Translations under genes and position numbers: made by a program | Shown here: piece after piece, positions 11,037-23,680 of the stretch | How the letters are laid out: the number at the start of each line of letters is the position of its first letter | Numbering within the stretch: the stretch's first letter is position 1 | Source of the DNA: Galerina marginata | Taxonomy: Eukaryota > Basidiomycota > Agaricomycetes > Agaricales > Galerinaceae | Assembly: GCA_023014335.1 (NCBI GenBank) | Contig: JAECYW010000003.1 | Location: 434,001 to 498,000, forward strand | Direction: 5' to 3' | DNA length: 64,000 nt | The notes under the pieces: generated by a model | Seen by the model: only the letters and a program-made list of their open reading frames with translations | What the model was told of the DNA's origin: nothing | Databases searched by the model: none

Positions 11037-12468
11037 GGAAAAAAATTGGAGAAAACCAAGTTATAAAATCCTGTAGCGCATTAACCCTTTATAAACTCTG
11101 GAGAACAGGTTTCAGGTGACTGTGTATAATTCTCAAGAAAAAATCGATCAAATGTGAGTCTAAATTTGACCCAAGAACTTTTTGTCTGGGTGACGAGCAT
11201 CGATGACAAATTTCTCACTACGGTGTTTCTTGCGGTCAAGCCCGGCCATAGCCTTTGCACCCTGTGATATCGGAACTTCGATCAACTAACATCCTTTGCC
11301 AGATAATAAAGGGAGTATTGATGAATATTGATGCTCCAAGAGTGATGCACTCCAGAACGGGAGCAATAACCGTGGGACGCAGCTCAGAAAAAATTTCCCC
11401 GGCGCTCAGCTGTCTTTCCAACATCAAATGTAGATGTAAGGTTAAATTTGTTATGATATGGTATGCATACAATTTGACAACTATCTGTGTCCTATCCACG
11501 TTTTTGTCAGGGGAATGCACGGTTAGAACTTCAACTCAAGGATGGCACCACGACTGGCCCCAAGGAAGGCGGACGAGGGTCCATGGTCAGGCTCAGTACT
11601 CATACCGCTTAATACTAAGTGAATCATTTGTGCGCGAGTAGGGCTCACGCAGTGGTTCACTCGTAGTGAATAGAGCACTCGGTTAAGTCGAATTTCCCAG
11701 ACTCAACGCTCATTGTACTTCGATATAACGACAGAACATGGTTGGAGAGTTCAAGTGCCCTCTAACGATAAAATTCCCAAAGGCTGTCAATGGGTAACGA
11801 CCGCTGATAGAAATTTGACCATCAGTAGATACAAAGATGAGCTAAAATGCAAATCATACTTCTTTACATGCAAAGCGCTCCAAAGAAACGGGACTTGCCA
11901 TCCAGAAGTGCCTGAAGAGTCGCAAAGTCGAAGTTCAAAAAAAGTTGACGGCGCGTAAACCACGAACTCCGAGATCACCGAAGATCGTCAGTGCATGTTA
12001 ACAGATGGTGATCAATGTTGCCTAGCCACACCTATTTACCGTTGGTGTCGGAGAAGATATCCCATCAAATGGACGATCTGAAAGTTCTGTAACCTCGATT
12101 ACACGGATGTATTCAGAAAATTTCAAGTATCACTGATGTAATGTTTCATTTTGACGACTGTTCACCACTGTGGTACTTTTAATTGTTCATTCAGAGCGCT
12201 TCGTCCACAGTTTTAGGGGAAACCGGGGTATTATAATCCTAGTTACATCTCACAGAATCCAACAGTGTTTAGATCAGTAATAAAAATTCGTGAACACCCG
12301 ATCAGTATTGTTGTGAGGTTATTTCAAGCAGACAGATGATTACCCTTCGATTGCTTTAACAATTTGGGATCATCTTTCAGCGCTGAATAACAGCCAATCA
12401 GAGTCGACTTGGACATGCTTTCCAAAGGCCATAAAATACCAGGTCCTGAGATGGATAGACTGTAAGAC
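11037..12468. other. Intergenic, no supported gene
   Basis: Short open frames (11236-11520 minus, 11713-11958 plus) show no recognisable domain or splice continuation. A weak TATA-like CATAAAATA near 12430 precedes the secreted-protein gene. A stretch around 11.63-11.70 kb superficially resembles tRNA but does not fold convincingly. Confidence 0.5.
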
Positions 12469-13455
12469 ATGATTCTCATTCCTTTCGCTCGCATCGTTCA
12501 AGTATTAGTCTGCTTAGGTGTTTTTACTACACTCGCCGAAGCAATTGCTGGCAAGTTAAATATCTATGTGTTTTCCTGTTGTTTCCTCACAGTCCGTATT
12601 TCATAGGAGTCCCGACTACGTCCAGTATCTGTCAGACGAATGGCCTTTGTTTTCAAGGCTTTAAATTAGGGGTTAGTGTCAATACTCACCTTCGCTTTCA
12701 TTCGCTGAGTAAATATATTAAAAAGGACGATGGAACCTCTTTTGGGGCGATTCTCCCCGCAAAAGGGTCATTGAGATTTCATGACGAATATATCTTACGT
12801 TATACAGCACCGTTGGATTACGGATTTGTTGCAATCGGAGGGAAAGGTTTCTCAAATGCAACAGCAACTAATTCCGATGGTCCTGGGTTGAACAGGTAGA
12901 TTACGTGAAATCATCCATAAACACAGAAACTCATCGATTTACCCAGCCTCTCAATTGTCGGATTTGTTGCATGGTCGCATGATTTGTCGGCACCTGCACC
13001 ACCAGTCAACGGCACTCAGGGAATATTCTCGGTGTCCGAATTGGCCACTAGCCAGTTAAGTCAGACCAGGTTCGTAACATCCTTAAGCCGATGGGTTATT
13101 ATTCAATTCTACTAGACCAAAGAATATACTTGCCCCGTTCAACGGCAGTTCAACAGCAAAAAGCAAAGTAACCTATTTTTCGCAGTCGCACATCGGCCCA
13201 GAGACAGTGGACTATATATTCCGATGCCAGGGTTGTTTTATTTTGCCAACTACTGAAACTACTGCCAAATTTGTAGCATTGGACGCTATAGTTTCCAGTG
13301 TTCGAACTGTTGTATACATTGCCCCACCCACGACCCTTGCCGAAGTCGATATCACCCCTGGCGAAATATACTCGTTTGGCCTGAATATAGAAGCAGCTAG
13401 GGTAGCCGACGATGTATATGCTAGATACCTACATCTCGGAGATATTCATATTTAA
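12469..13455 (+). CDS. Secreted protein resembling the cellobiose dehydrogenase cytochrome (DOMON-type) domain, without heme-ligand Met
   Basis: Four exons: 12469-12550, 12607-12895, 12947-13069, 13116-13455, giving 277 aa. The first 27 residues are a signal peptide (VQVLVCLGVFTTLAEAIAG). The body resembles the CDH-cyt beta-sandwich: CFQGFKLGVSV, then YGFVAIGGKGF (cf. GW.GI..GG), SIVGFVAWS, VDYIFRCQGC (cf. W.W.YRC..C) and a final YSFGLNI strand. Family members bind heme b through one Met and one His, but the mature chain here contains no Met at all. N-glycosylation sequons occur (NGT, NGS, NAT). Intron 1 has a GCAAGT donor; only this GC-AG splice joins signal peptide and body in frame. It is likely an extracellular, heme-free paralogue. 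The family assignment is by pattern only. Confidence 0.68.
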
Positions 13456-13753
13456 GGATGGAAATACTAGTAGATCGAATCCTTCTCCTACTACTCATGT
13501 ACACTTGCATTGCTGGCACAGATGCGTTACGAACTTCGCTTTAGGAGTATGCGCCGCGCGCCTGATTAGATTTAGAAAATGAAATGCAGATTAAAATTCC
13601 TTCTAAGCTTCCGCTGTTCAAAATCAAATTACTTCCGCAGTCATGATGAGGCAAACGGAGGCAATTCTAAAGAGGATGGGGACTTAAACCGCTGAATGTT
13701 TCTTTCTACATGGGTTAAGGTGTCGCTGTGAGTGTGAAGCCGAATTTCGACCA

Positions 13754-13873
13754 GAAACCACATCATGTTCTGAAGCTCGTTCGGCTAACAACCAGAGAAA
13801 AGAAGGCAATGCAACGACGGCTTCGCATCGTCATCCACGGTCGTGTATCCATGCATCCAAATGAAGTGGTTTC
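13754..13873. repeat. H1 hairpin, copy 1
   Basis: Outer arms GAAACCAC and GTGGTTTC sit 120 bp end to end. An inner stem pairs ACAACC with GGTCGT and GGC with GCT around an ~11-nt loop. The apex is the weakest of the three left-hand copies. Confidence 0.7.
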
Positions 13874-16800
13874 AGCACGGGCGACCTGAGAAAACGAACA
13901 GAGGAATAAAGAGGAATATAGAGGAGGTGAAGGAGGGACTTATAAAAACGATGACTCGCGAAAAGTACCACCATAAGACGAAAAAAGAAACGGGAATGAG
14001 AATCGATGGACGTCGTCCCACTAGTCGCGTTCTAGTTGCTTCTTCTTAAAGAAGGAAAGGAGCACGTCTGCGCACCTGTCTAACCATTAGAGACAGAGAA
14101 AGTCGCCGACGAAATCCTGAAGGTCTGTCCAAAAAATCCTTATCCGGGGTAGACAATATGATCATAACTCAGATTCCAGAATTGGGATCAGCCTTTTGCT
14201 TGGGGCAGGCTGAAGGGGGAGAAGAAAGGGAATCGACGGCAACAATGGATATATGCGTAAAAAGCATCCGCGGAAGCAAAAAAAAATTACAGAAATAGGA
14301 TTTCTCATTATTGGAGCCATAGCCTGTGGAATCGGGAAGGCTAGTTCGACAAATATGCCCATTAGGCGACAATTAGTGCATCATCAAACCGGGGGGAAAC
14401 CCCTAGAACGGAAAGAAAGATAACAAGGCAAGACGAAGAAAAAGATGTGGAACGGTGGAAGGAGATTGTAAAGCAAAAAACATGATGGTGAGTAGCATCC
14501 TAAAACGCGAGTCGGTGCGAACCCACATCACCAGAGAGAAACTTTGAGAAACGGCCCAAGAACCAGAGCGTTAGATGAAGCGCAACTGGCATAACAGAAC
14601 GAGAAGGGCTGTATACGCGCAGCATACCGGCGATGTGGTTCCGGAATTGACGTCTGTGTTTTGGAAGACAGAAAGGCCCGGACGAAAACACACAGATAAA
14701 TGCACAAAGAATTCAGACATTCGAGAGAAGGGAAACGCACAGAGTTAATGTCCTGTAACTTCCAAGCCTGCATTTATGGCAATCTGAATTTGGAGCGCTG
14801 CTTAGATGAGTACACCTGGAGCCATGCAAGTAAAGAGGAGACCGAGCATCCTGGTATAATTGAGTCTAAAGAGTGCCTGAACGGACGTCGTCAGGCTAGA
14901 CACAAGTCATGTCGCAAAACGCGCTGGAAGACTAACCATAATAATTTTAGAAGAGCTAGCGAGTTGATTCAAGCAGCGAAGTCGAGTTTTCGAAACAGAA
15001 AGCGGCATCAGAGCTGGAGATCTCGAACTTAAAAGTGCGCGTACGTGGCACCACAAAGTCGGTATTGAGGAACGGAAGAGCTACAGGTTAGAGAGGAAGA
15101 ATTAGAAGACAAGCGAAGCGAAAGAAAAGGGCATATAGCACAACCATTAAAAATATAACCAAAACACATCAAAAACGATTTCAAAAAATAGCTATTAGCA
15201 TGGACGAAATACCAGCGGGAATCTTTCCCGGTGGATAAAAAAAAGCAGAATGCACCATGAACCAGGAACCGCCTTCGGAGCGCTACCAGTTGGGGAACGG
15301 CCATATTGTCATCTGAAATGAAATCGTCATGACAAAGACAAGAAGAGCGTTTTAGGCTTAACCTCCGCGAGGTGGTTCGAGGCCGGGCGTAGTGTTTTGC
15401 TTGCATATGAAAGCGTAGAAAATGGAGAAGAAAGAAGGATGTAGATTGGGTGACCAATAGAAAAGGTAGGAAACAGAAAAGAGAGAGGAAAAGAGGGAAG
15501 AAAAAACGGAAGAACAAATCGTACACTCACGAAAGTCGGGCATCCCAACCCCCGACGACTTGAAGGAAACTTAGATCAATAAATTCTTCGCTCATAGACC
15601 AAAGAGCGATCATACGTACCTAGCGAGGTGGATCCCATGATCGGACTCACAGCGGGCCTAGACAAGCAGTCATTAACCCAATGGAAAATATGCGTTACTT
15701 ACTTTCTACAAGGCCATCTACAGTCTGTCTGTCAGGGCGATCTGGCACGATAAGACTGCGGAACTTAACGAGCCAGCAGAAATTAGATTTTCCCCTACAA
15801 TTCAAAGTCAGGAAGTTCTTGAAGTTCTCGAAATCATACGCGTCGGAATCGGCACAACACTTTGCATTTGAAAAGCGGTGAAGGATCTGAGAATGTTCAA
15901 TTGGAGATGAAGTCGCACAGACACCAACAGCGGCAAAATGAGGAGGTAGTGGATGGACTGCGGCAGGGGCAGAGACGACAGCGACGGCAACAACGTGTCC
16001 ACCGTGTCGGGTAGTGTGCCTAGGGAACCGTCAACGGTGGTGAATGCGATGATGATGGCGCGGATTGGGCCCATTCGTTGATTCGCGTCGGCGACCATGG
16101 AGGTGTGGATAAACATTAGTAAGGATGGCAGGGCTGCGAATGCTTCCCTCAGGTAGTTCGTGATGTCGACATTGGAGAGCTGCATCGACAACATCGACAA
16201 CCATCATCGATGCCGACGTTGATTTGCATATCCTTTGACAGCAAACATTGACTAAGCACCGGGGCGGCAACCGGCTCGGTCCGTCCCACAGACCCAACAG
16301 TGTCGCCAAAACCTAGGCTTCTTTCCAACTTCTTTCTCAATATAACAGCCCATGTATCAGAGTAAATAAGGAGAAGCAAGCCAGAGAGCCAGTTATACGC
16401 ACCAGTTTAAGTAGTTCTATTATACGCTTATACCTTTTAAGACTCACCTTCGTGACTGTGTCCATAGAAAGGACCAGATACAAAAGCTAGCGTTCGGAAT
16501 TACCGCTGAAACTTAAAATGGGTGGCCTTGAATTCAAAAAATGGAGGAAGGTAGTGTGCGTTTGCCTGAAATATTGAAGTGTTCAAGAAAGGGGAGAAAT
16601 AATTGATGCAATAAGGAGCTTCTATCTACTTCAATACAAACTTCATGAGGATGGTGAAACTCGGTGCCGACTCGATTTCATGTGGCCTTCCGAAATTCAG
16701 TCCGTTAGGCGAGGCAAGGTCGTGGACAGAGAAGATAATGACCACTAAGCGCTAAGCGCCAAGGTCGATGCGACCTGGCTGTGCATATCACTAGTCCTCC

Positions 16801-17576
16801 TTTTGAGGTGACATTTTATTAGACTTGAGTCAAAACTCGGTCAACTCGGTACAGTTTCATCCACAGATGCCCACAGCCATACATATCTGCTGACTGTGCT
16901 TCTCTGATATGTTAGTTCCTTCCTCCGTTTAATATTTATACAGTGGTATGGAAATCTCATGGAGAATAACAGACTTGCGAGGAAAGTAAAAGAGATAAGC
17001 ATTAGATATTGAGTTCGTGAGTGTTCGTCTCTCTGTACTAACCCGACAGTTTTCCACTGAAACGCATCTAATACATCCCACATCTCCAGTCATCGCAATT
17101 GCTGATCTGAATTCCAAAGCATCCAGGGGTATAGCAATTGCGAGTTATGGAGGAGACGACTAGAAGTGCGTGTCTGAAGAACTGGCCGGGAGAAAGCAAA
17201 GGTCAATATAACAGTCAAGAGGAGCGCGCTTTCGAGATGAATCGCAGTAGAATTTACTAAAATATTGTCCAATTAAAGGTTCCCTACCAAATGAAGCACC
17301 GAGGTGTAATGCTTTGGTGGCAGGAACGCAATGTTTAGGTAAACTGGGAGGAAGCTAAGACGCCCAAAGATTAATCTATTCGAGTTGAGAAAAATCAGTG
17401 AGGATAATATGTGAATTGGAGACGGAAACGTGGCTTGAGGATTATTCTTTTCAGATGGGGTTGCCTCAACTACGTTTCTCGGAAGTTCGTTGAATAACCT
17501 AGATGAAATGAAAACTTCAAACGAAACAATTCACCACGGTGTGGCACTGAGAAGGTGATGCCGAATTTCAGAACCA

Positions 17577-17693
17577 GAAACCACGTCATGTGCTGAAGGC
17601 ATCCCGGGGACAACCAGAAAGAAATGTGAGGCAACAACAGCTTCACATCATCATCCATGGTTGTGTATCCGTGCATCAGGATGTAGTGGTTTC
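17577..17693. repeat. H1 hairpin, copy 2
   Basis: Outer arms GAAACCAC/GTGGTTTC. The inner stem ACAACCA...ATGTGAGGC pairs with GCTTCACAT...TGGTTGT around the loop AACAACA. This is one of the clearest folds in the window. Confidence 0.8.
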
Positions 17694-18165
17694 GGGATGG
17701 GTGCCCTTGGAAAGAGAACAAAGGAGAATCGCATAAACAAAAGGAAAGCCTGAACGATCATACGGTCGATGGCTCGCAGAGAACACCATGAGAAAGGAAG
17801 AACGAAAGAATGGGCTTTAGGCTCGACAGGCGTCTGCCACTAATCGCATTCTAAACGCCTTCGTCCCCATGAAGTCGGAAGGCACCTTCACGGGCATATC
17901 CAAGCACCTGAATAACTGTTGAAAACCGACAAAAGCTTGAAGATCGAGTCCAGAGAAATGGGTATCTATCTGGGTTAGACGATGCGTTCATAGCTCACAA
18001 TAGGGTAACGAACTATCGTGAGGAGTAGTAGGACTTACTTTGTAGAAAAGGAATTCAGACTCCCCACGCTTGAAATGAAAAACTAGGGCTGAGGAAGGCA
18101 GTAAACCCATATAGATAATGAGAGAAAAAAAGACCACAAAGAAAGTCAAATGCCATGTAAAACGT

Positions 18166-18279
18166 GAAACCACGCGGGTACAGGCAAAATACACAACCCT
18201 ACCGTCGCATAATGAGATTGGCATATAGGCGACAATCGTTATAAGGTTGTATATGCGCATAATACCGAAGAGCGGTTCC
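18166..18279. repeat. H2 hairpin, left-array copy 1
   Basis: Outer arms GAAACCAC/GCGGTTCC. The inner stem ACAACC...GTCGC pairs with GCGAC...GGTTGT around a ~20-nt loop. Confidence 0.65.
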
Positions 18280-18781
18280 AAGATCGGCATCGGTCTTTTG
18301 TTTTGGGTAGGGTGAATGCAAAAGAAAAAAAATGGGAAGAAAACACGGATATATGGGTTAAAATGTATCCCCAGGAGCAAAAAACGCACAGAATTTATAT
18401 CTTTTGTTATTAGAGCCATACAGCGTTCAGTCGGGAAGGCTAGTGAACGACATCACTTGAGAAAGTGAAGAGCTAAGGATAAGATTAACAGAGGTAGTGA
18501 AGGGAAAAAAGGAGCACAAATACGGAGGACGAACCCGGGGTGATCTGATACGATACACGACTGCCGCCCCTCATTGTTAACGAGCCGTCAGGTTTGGATC
18601 CTCCTATAATTTGTCATTATGACAATAGAGTAGCGCTGTAGGCGAATCCCACTTACCAGGCACCATATAGTCGGAATTGACCAACACGGAAGATCTATAA
18701 GTAAAAAAGGAAGTGAAGTGACGCATAGCAAGACAAGGAAACAGAAAAGAGCATATCACGCAACAGGCGATGAGCCTATAA

Positions 18782-20453
18782 TTGTGCATAAATCGACTCT
18801 AATAAGAATAAATCCATTATGCACAATAGCGTCTAAGCCAGAGTTATGCATGACAATGCAGAGTGCGAGAGGCAGTAGTTGTGCAGTTTAAGCAGATGAG
18901 AATTGCCTTATAAATTATGCATAACCCTACAAGAATGCCTAATATAGGGGACAGATAAGATCTCGGGAAACTTCTAAGCGGTTCACAAATTCCCAATCCT
19001 ACCCTGATGGGGATTGACTGTAGCCACCAGCGCATGATGCTCTTCATGGCGATCAAATTCTTAAGACGTCGTGGGGAACGGTGATCGGCTCACCGCATCG
19101 CTGTTCGAAACGACGCTAACGATGGGTTCGGTTTCCCGGTCCGCACACTGCCTGTCAGTATGCTACTTGTATGTGACCATCGCGATCGCCGTCGGATGCG
19201 GTGCGCACAGTACACACCTTCCAGCAGGGCAGCTGTATGCTGCTCATGCTCTACATTGCCTCGTTTCTCGGACCGCAATGGCAGTATGGATCAGGCGAGC
19301 TCCTGTCGGAATATAGTAGAAGGCATACATACAAGAACGAAGGACAATGCTTTATAGCCATACAGTGGCGAGATCATTCTTTGGATATGATGAAAAGTGG
19401 CTTTGAGCTCTTTCTTATCAAGTTCTCAGAGTAATGTATGGCTAATGGGTGATGACATAGCTTCAATTTCAGGTAACTTCAAACCATTCTTCATTGCGTC
19501 AAATGAAGTAAACACTTGAATTTAAACTACTCGAGTAATGGCTGAACGTCTACGAAATAGCCATATCCAATTTTCCCAACGTTTCAGAGCACGAGGTACT
19601 TTGTTCATCGGTCTAATATGATGGTAGTTTCTGGTATCTACAGATTTAAATTGGTAGAAAAGCATCCCCCCGGGTCGGCTGATGATCGTGCTAAAATCTG
19701 CCCTGCAATATATTGGGCGGAGTGTAGGTAAAGCAATAATTAGACACTTTCACCGTCTAATGGAGGATTTATACGCCTATGCACATTTTATCTAGAAGGT
19801 ACTAAATAAAAGAAAATTATTGACTAGAAGGTTTCTGTACTATGTCCATGCGAATGAGAAATAATTAATTTACAATGTTCGCGAGTAAGCGCCGGTGTAA
19901 TTTGGCGCCGGCACTTGATTGGCTCGGTGATTGCCTTGTCCGTCAATCCATCCGAACACAATGAACCAATAGCAAGACATGCGAGGCTCAAACAAGTCTA
20001 AGGCACATCGACACCCTTGAGAGACGCGTAAGGCTTCAGATGTCAGGCCTGTCCAGGCCATTTATGCGACTATTCGGGGTTTTCTAAGCAATCTTCCCGT
20101 AGCGGCGCTTCTTAGCACGAAGCTTTAACAATGAACGAGGGTCTTCAACTTTTGTTGACGGCACCAGTAGGACCATTTTCTCAACCTCGAGATCTAATGT
20201 GAACGAAAATTCTGCGCTACGGTCTTGTATATTAGATAAAATAGTGCTTCCACTCTCGGACCAATTAGGATATGGCTGTCGGGGGACCTGGCACATTTTA
20301 ATAATAGCGTCGAGCACGCGGTACGGGGCATTATCAGATCAATCTGTTCTGGACTAGCTCTCGTTAGAATGGAAGTGTCCATACTACCCGACTCTAACTT
20401 AGAGCCCAGTGTGTATAATGAATTGACTCTAATTAGAGTCGAATTATGCACAA
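18782..20453. mobile_element. 1.67 kb element with 22-bp terminal inverted repeats, no transposase
   Basis: The left end begins TTGTGCATAAATCGACTCTA and the right end is its reverse complement with one mismatch (A/T at position 11). Each end is also itself a small palindrome: ...CATTATGCACAA lies 45 bp in from the left end, and AATTGACTCTAATTAGAGTC forms the right. The interior has no recognisable transposase; short open frames at 19.07-19.43 and 19.87-20.06 kb are featureless. It lies between the two copies of the 5.4 kb duplication. No clear target-site duplication was seen, so insertion boundaries are provisional. Confidence 0.55.
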
Positions 20454-22956
20454 GGCAGACAGCACTAGGTGCACGCAACGAAGTGCTGAAGACAAATGTC
20501 CCACTTATTCGGCACAACATCGGTGGCCTCGACCAGAGAAAAAGTCTCAAAGATAGAATGAAGGCGGAGCAACGAATTGGAAGGGAAACCCAGCGGGTAC
20601 AGAACACAATGAAGCGAAGCTATTAAACAAGACACCATCGGCAATGATCTCGACGATGACAATAGCATAGACGACTCCGGAATACCAGCAAGAATATTCC
20701 CCAAGGGGTAAAAAGCGGGGTGCACCGTGAACTAGGAACCGCCTTCGGAGTCCTTTCTGAGTTTCTCAACGGCCATATTGTCCTATGAAACGAAAACGTC
20801 ATCGCAAAGTCAAGAAGGGTGTTGGACAAACTCTCCGCGAGGGCGGTTCGAGGCTGGGCGCAGTGGTTTATATGAAAGTGTAGAAAGTGGAGGAGAAAGA
20901 AGGATGAAAATTGGGTGACTTATAGGCGAGGTATGAAACAGACAAGAGGGAAGGAAAGAAGGAATAGTGGGAAGAACAAATCGTACACTCACGAAAGTCG
21001 GTCCATCCAACCCGCGCCGACTTGAAGGAATCCTAGAACAATATAAATTCTTCGCTCTTAGCTCGAAGAGCGACCAACACGTACCGGATGAGGTGGACTA
21101 CTGTGCAGCTCATGGTCAAATTGTGAGGGCTCCTAGACGAGCCGTCATTAGCCTGATGAAATATGTGTTAAATGCGGCATATAATTACCATTCATCCACA
21201 AGGCCATCTGGAATCTTTGTGTCTGTCGGAGAGAATTGGCACAACGGGACTGTGAGACGTTTTTCACTGGTAACGAGCCATCAGTTTCTCCCTGAAAGTT
21301 GAGGAGAATACATATTACGCCCACCGGAATTCGTTCAGGTAGTGGGGCCTTTGGGAATCTGACGCGTGAACGGCGACGATAGGGGCAGATCCAGTGATAC
21401 TTTGCAGTGGCATGCATTGCAAGACCGCATCGGCAAAGATCGACAACGGTAAAGAAGTCGAGGAGGGGCGTTGTTGGTCGCTGGACTCTGCGACGCGTCA
21501 AGCGGTGAAGCATCTGAGGACTACATTGGCAGTACAGGTGGAGTCGCACCGTCATCTACAGCGGCAGAAGAGGTGGTGGTGGATGAACTGCGGCAGCAGC
21601 GGCGGCGACGGCAACGACTGTGTCCAGTGCGGGTGGTAATTTGGGCAACGTCAACGGTGGTGAATGCGCCAACGATGGCGCGATATAGGTCCAATGGCGT
21701 GGGTGACGATGAAGATAGGGGTGGGCAGCGTCGGTAAAGAAGGTGGGGCTGCAAATCGCTCCCAGTGCCAGCTATCGATGTTGATATCGTCGTCGTCGTC
21801 GATGCCGACGTTGATGCATGTTTGATGGCAGACGACATTGTGACTAAGCAGTCGGGCGGTTCGGTCCGACCGTTACAGCACGTTACAGCCCGACAGACAG
21901 GTTCAGTCCCGTTCAAGTCAGCGTCGCCGGAACTTTTCTTTCTTGAGCTAATGGTCAATGTAACAGGATAGATACGTAGAATAATGCGAGCCAGTCATGT
22001 ACATCAGTTTTAGGATGTTCCTGGCTTGGAGACTCCCCTTCGGAACTGACCTCACCAAGGACCTCACTAAGATTAATAAAGGGAGCCGAGAATACGCCTT
22101 CAACTTGACTGCTTGAGCAACAGTTTTCACAAATTCAGTGAGATTGCGTTCTAGAGATTTAGAAGCGCAAACCAGAAACCACATAACTTAAAAAATCGCG
22201 TCAACAACCCCGATGTCGACGAAATAGAAGGATTGAAGCATTCAAGAAAGGAGATAAAAAATAACCTAAAATGAAGAGGTTGGCTCGGGTGAGCAATTTT
22301 TACTTCGTTTCGGATAGGCTGATTTTTTTAAATTATAATTCGTAAGTCCATCGATAGCCATGCAGTGGTTACGATATCTCATGAAGCATAACAGACTTGC
22401 GATGGGAGTATCTGATATATTAATATTGAAATCATCTCTTCATTAACCCTGACCATTTTCCACTGGCACGCAACTGATACACAGAATATATTCTACAGCC
22501 ACTCGCAATTGCCGATTTGAATACCAAAGTATCCAGGGCACAACAGTTGCGAGTTAGGGCGTTGCATGTAAAGGTGCGTGTCCGAAGATTTGGTTGACAG
22601 AGCGTAATGACACCTTGAGGTTGATCAAAGTTGCAGGCGCCAACCGAAAAAGAGGTTCAGCTGATATCGGGAGCTACATTACACCAAAAATTGGTTAGCA
22701 ATTTCGCTACTAGAGAAAAATGAGCGCCTACATATGCCAAGAAGCACGCGTTCGGTATGAATTGCAACAAGTAGAACAGGAGAAAATGTTACGTTCGGAA
22801 TCTTTCATTGTTCTTCAATTCTTTTTCAGACGGCGTTACATCCAAATGCAACTACACTTCGCAGAAATCCAACAACCTAGAGACATAGGGCGAGAGCTTC
22901 AAACGAGACAAATCCAAAAGATTGCACTGAAAAGGTAAAGCCGAATTTCGGAACTG

Positions 22957-23078
22957 GAAACCACATCATCTGCTTGCAAATAGATACATTGGACACAACC
23001 AGAAAGTAACGTGAGGCTACTACGGCTTCACGTCGTCATCCACGGTTGTGTATCCATGCATCAAGATGAAGTGGTTTC
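22957..23078. repeat. H1 hairpin, copy 3
   Basis: Outer arms GAAACCAC/GTGGTTTC. The inner stem CACAACC...ACGTGAGGC pairs with GGCTTCACGT...GGTTGTG around TACTAC. Confidence 0.8.
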
Positions 23079-23559
23079 TGGATGGGCGGCTCCGAAAAAA
23101 TAAACAGGAATAAGGGTGGAATAAACATGAGTAAAAATGAGAAATTTAACAGGACGATCAAAAGACGACGGCTTGCGAAGAGCGTCATAAGAAGGAAAAA
23201 AGAGAAAAAAAAAAGAGGCACGAGGTTCAACTAGTTGAGTTTTAAAGGCATTGCCTTGCCTTAGAAGGAGAGGAGGAAAATACATCCACGCACCTCTCTA
23301 ACCATTGAAGACCGAACAAATCACGGACGAAATCTGGAAGGACGGTCCAAAAAAAGTCATATCTGGGCTATACAAGATTTATTTAGCTCTGAATACAGAT
23401 GGCAACGAAATATTGAGACACAAAAAATGCGACTTACTTGGTAAGATCACACACCACATGCTCGGAATGAACAACTGGGGCCGAACAAGGAAGAAAAATC
23501 GAGGCAAGAAGGAGTATAAAAAAACACACAGATGGAACCAAGAAAGGCCGATGCAATGT

Positions 23560-23680
23560 GGAACCGCCCAAAGCTGTAAACAACATCAAAACCCACAGCG
23601 TCGTGTAAAATATGATTGGCATATCTGCGACAAGCGTGATCAGGGTTGTATAAGCGCATATAATACCGAGGGCTGGTTCC
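23560..23680. repeat. H2 hairpin, left-array copy 2
   Basis: Outer arms GGAACCGC/CTGGTTCC. Inside, AACCC pairs with GGGTT and GTCG with CGAC around a ~20-nt loop containing ATTGGCATAT, as at 18.2 kb. Confidence 0.65.

Larger units (their letters stand above)
15226..18530. repeat. Segmental duplication copy 1
   Basis: Colinear with ~20.69-24.79 kb. Matching landmarks: GGAACCGCCTTCGGAG (15.27/20.73 kb), AACAAATCGTACACTCACGA (15.51/20.97), CAAGGCCATCT (15.71/21.20), GTCAACGGTGGTGAATGCG (16.03/21.65), ATAACAGACTTGCGA (16.96/22.39), the H1 hairpin (17.58/22.96) and the GATAAGATTAACAGAGGTA end (18.48/24.73). Divergence is high and small indels are many, so the event is old. Confidence 0.8.
13600..18780. 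repeat. Degenerate repeat array, left part (includes copy 1 of the 5.4 kb duplication)
   Basis: No supported genes. H1 hairpins occur at 13.75 and 17.58 kb and an H2 hairpin at 18.17 kb. The blocks 14.16-14.36 kb and 18.27-18.45 kb are related copies of each other and of 23.68-23.86 kb (shared: ACACGGATAT, then AGCCATA, then GGGAAGGCTAG). Segment ~15.23-18.53 kb matches 20.69-24.79 kb in order. The hydrophobic minus-strand open frames (15029-15526, 15808-16200, 17988-18419) come from purine-rich plus-strand DNA and are not persuasive proteins. Confidence 0.75.

Noticed and set aside
11630..11700. tRNA-like stretch with repeated GAGCACTCGG
   Set aside because: Arms do not pair at tRNA spacing.
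15029..15526. Hydrophobic minus-strand open frame, apparently multi-TM
   Set aside because: The plus strand is a GA-rich repeat; its complement always reads Phe/Leu/Ser. No conserved frame in the duplicate copy at 20.8 kb.
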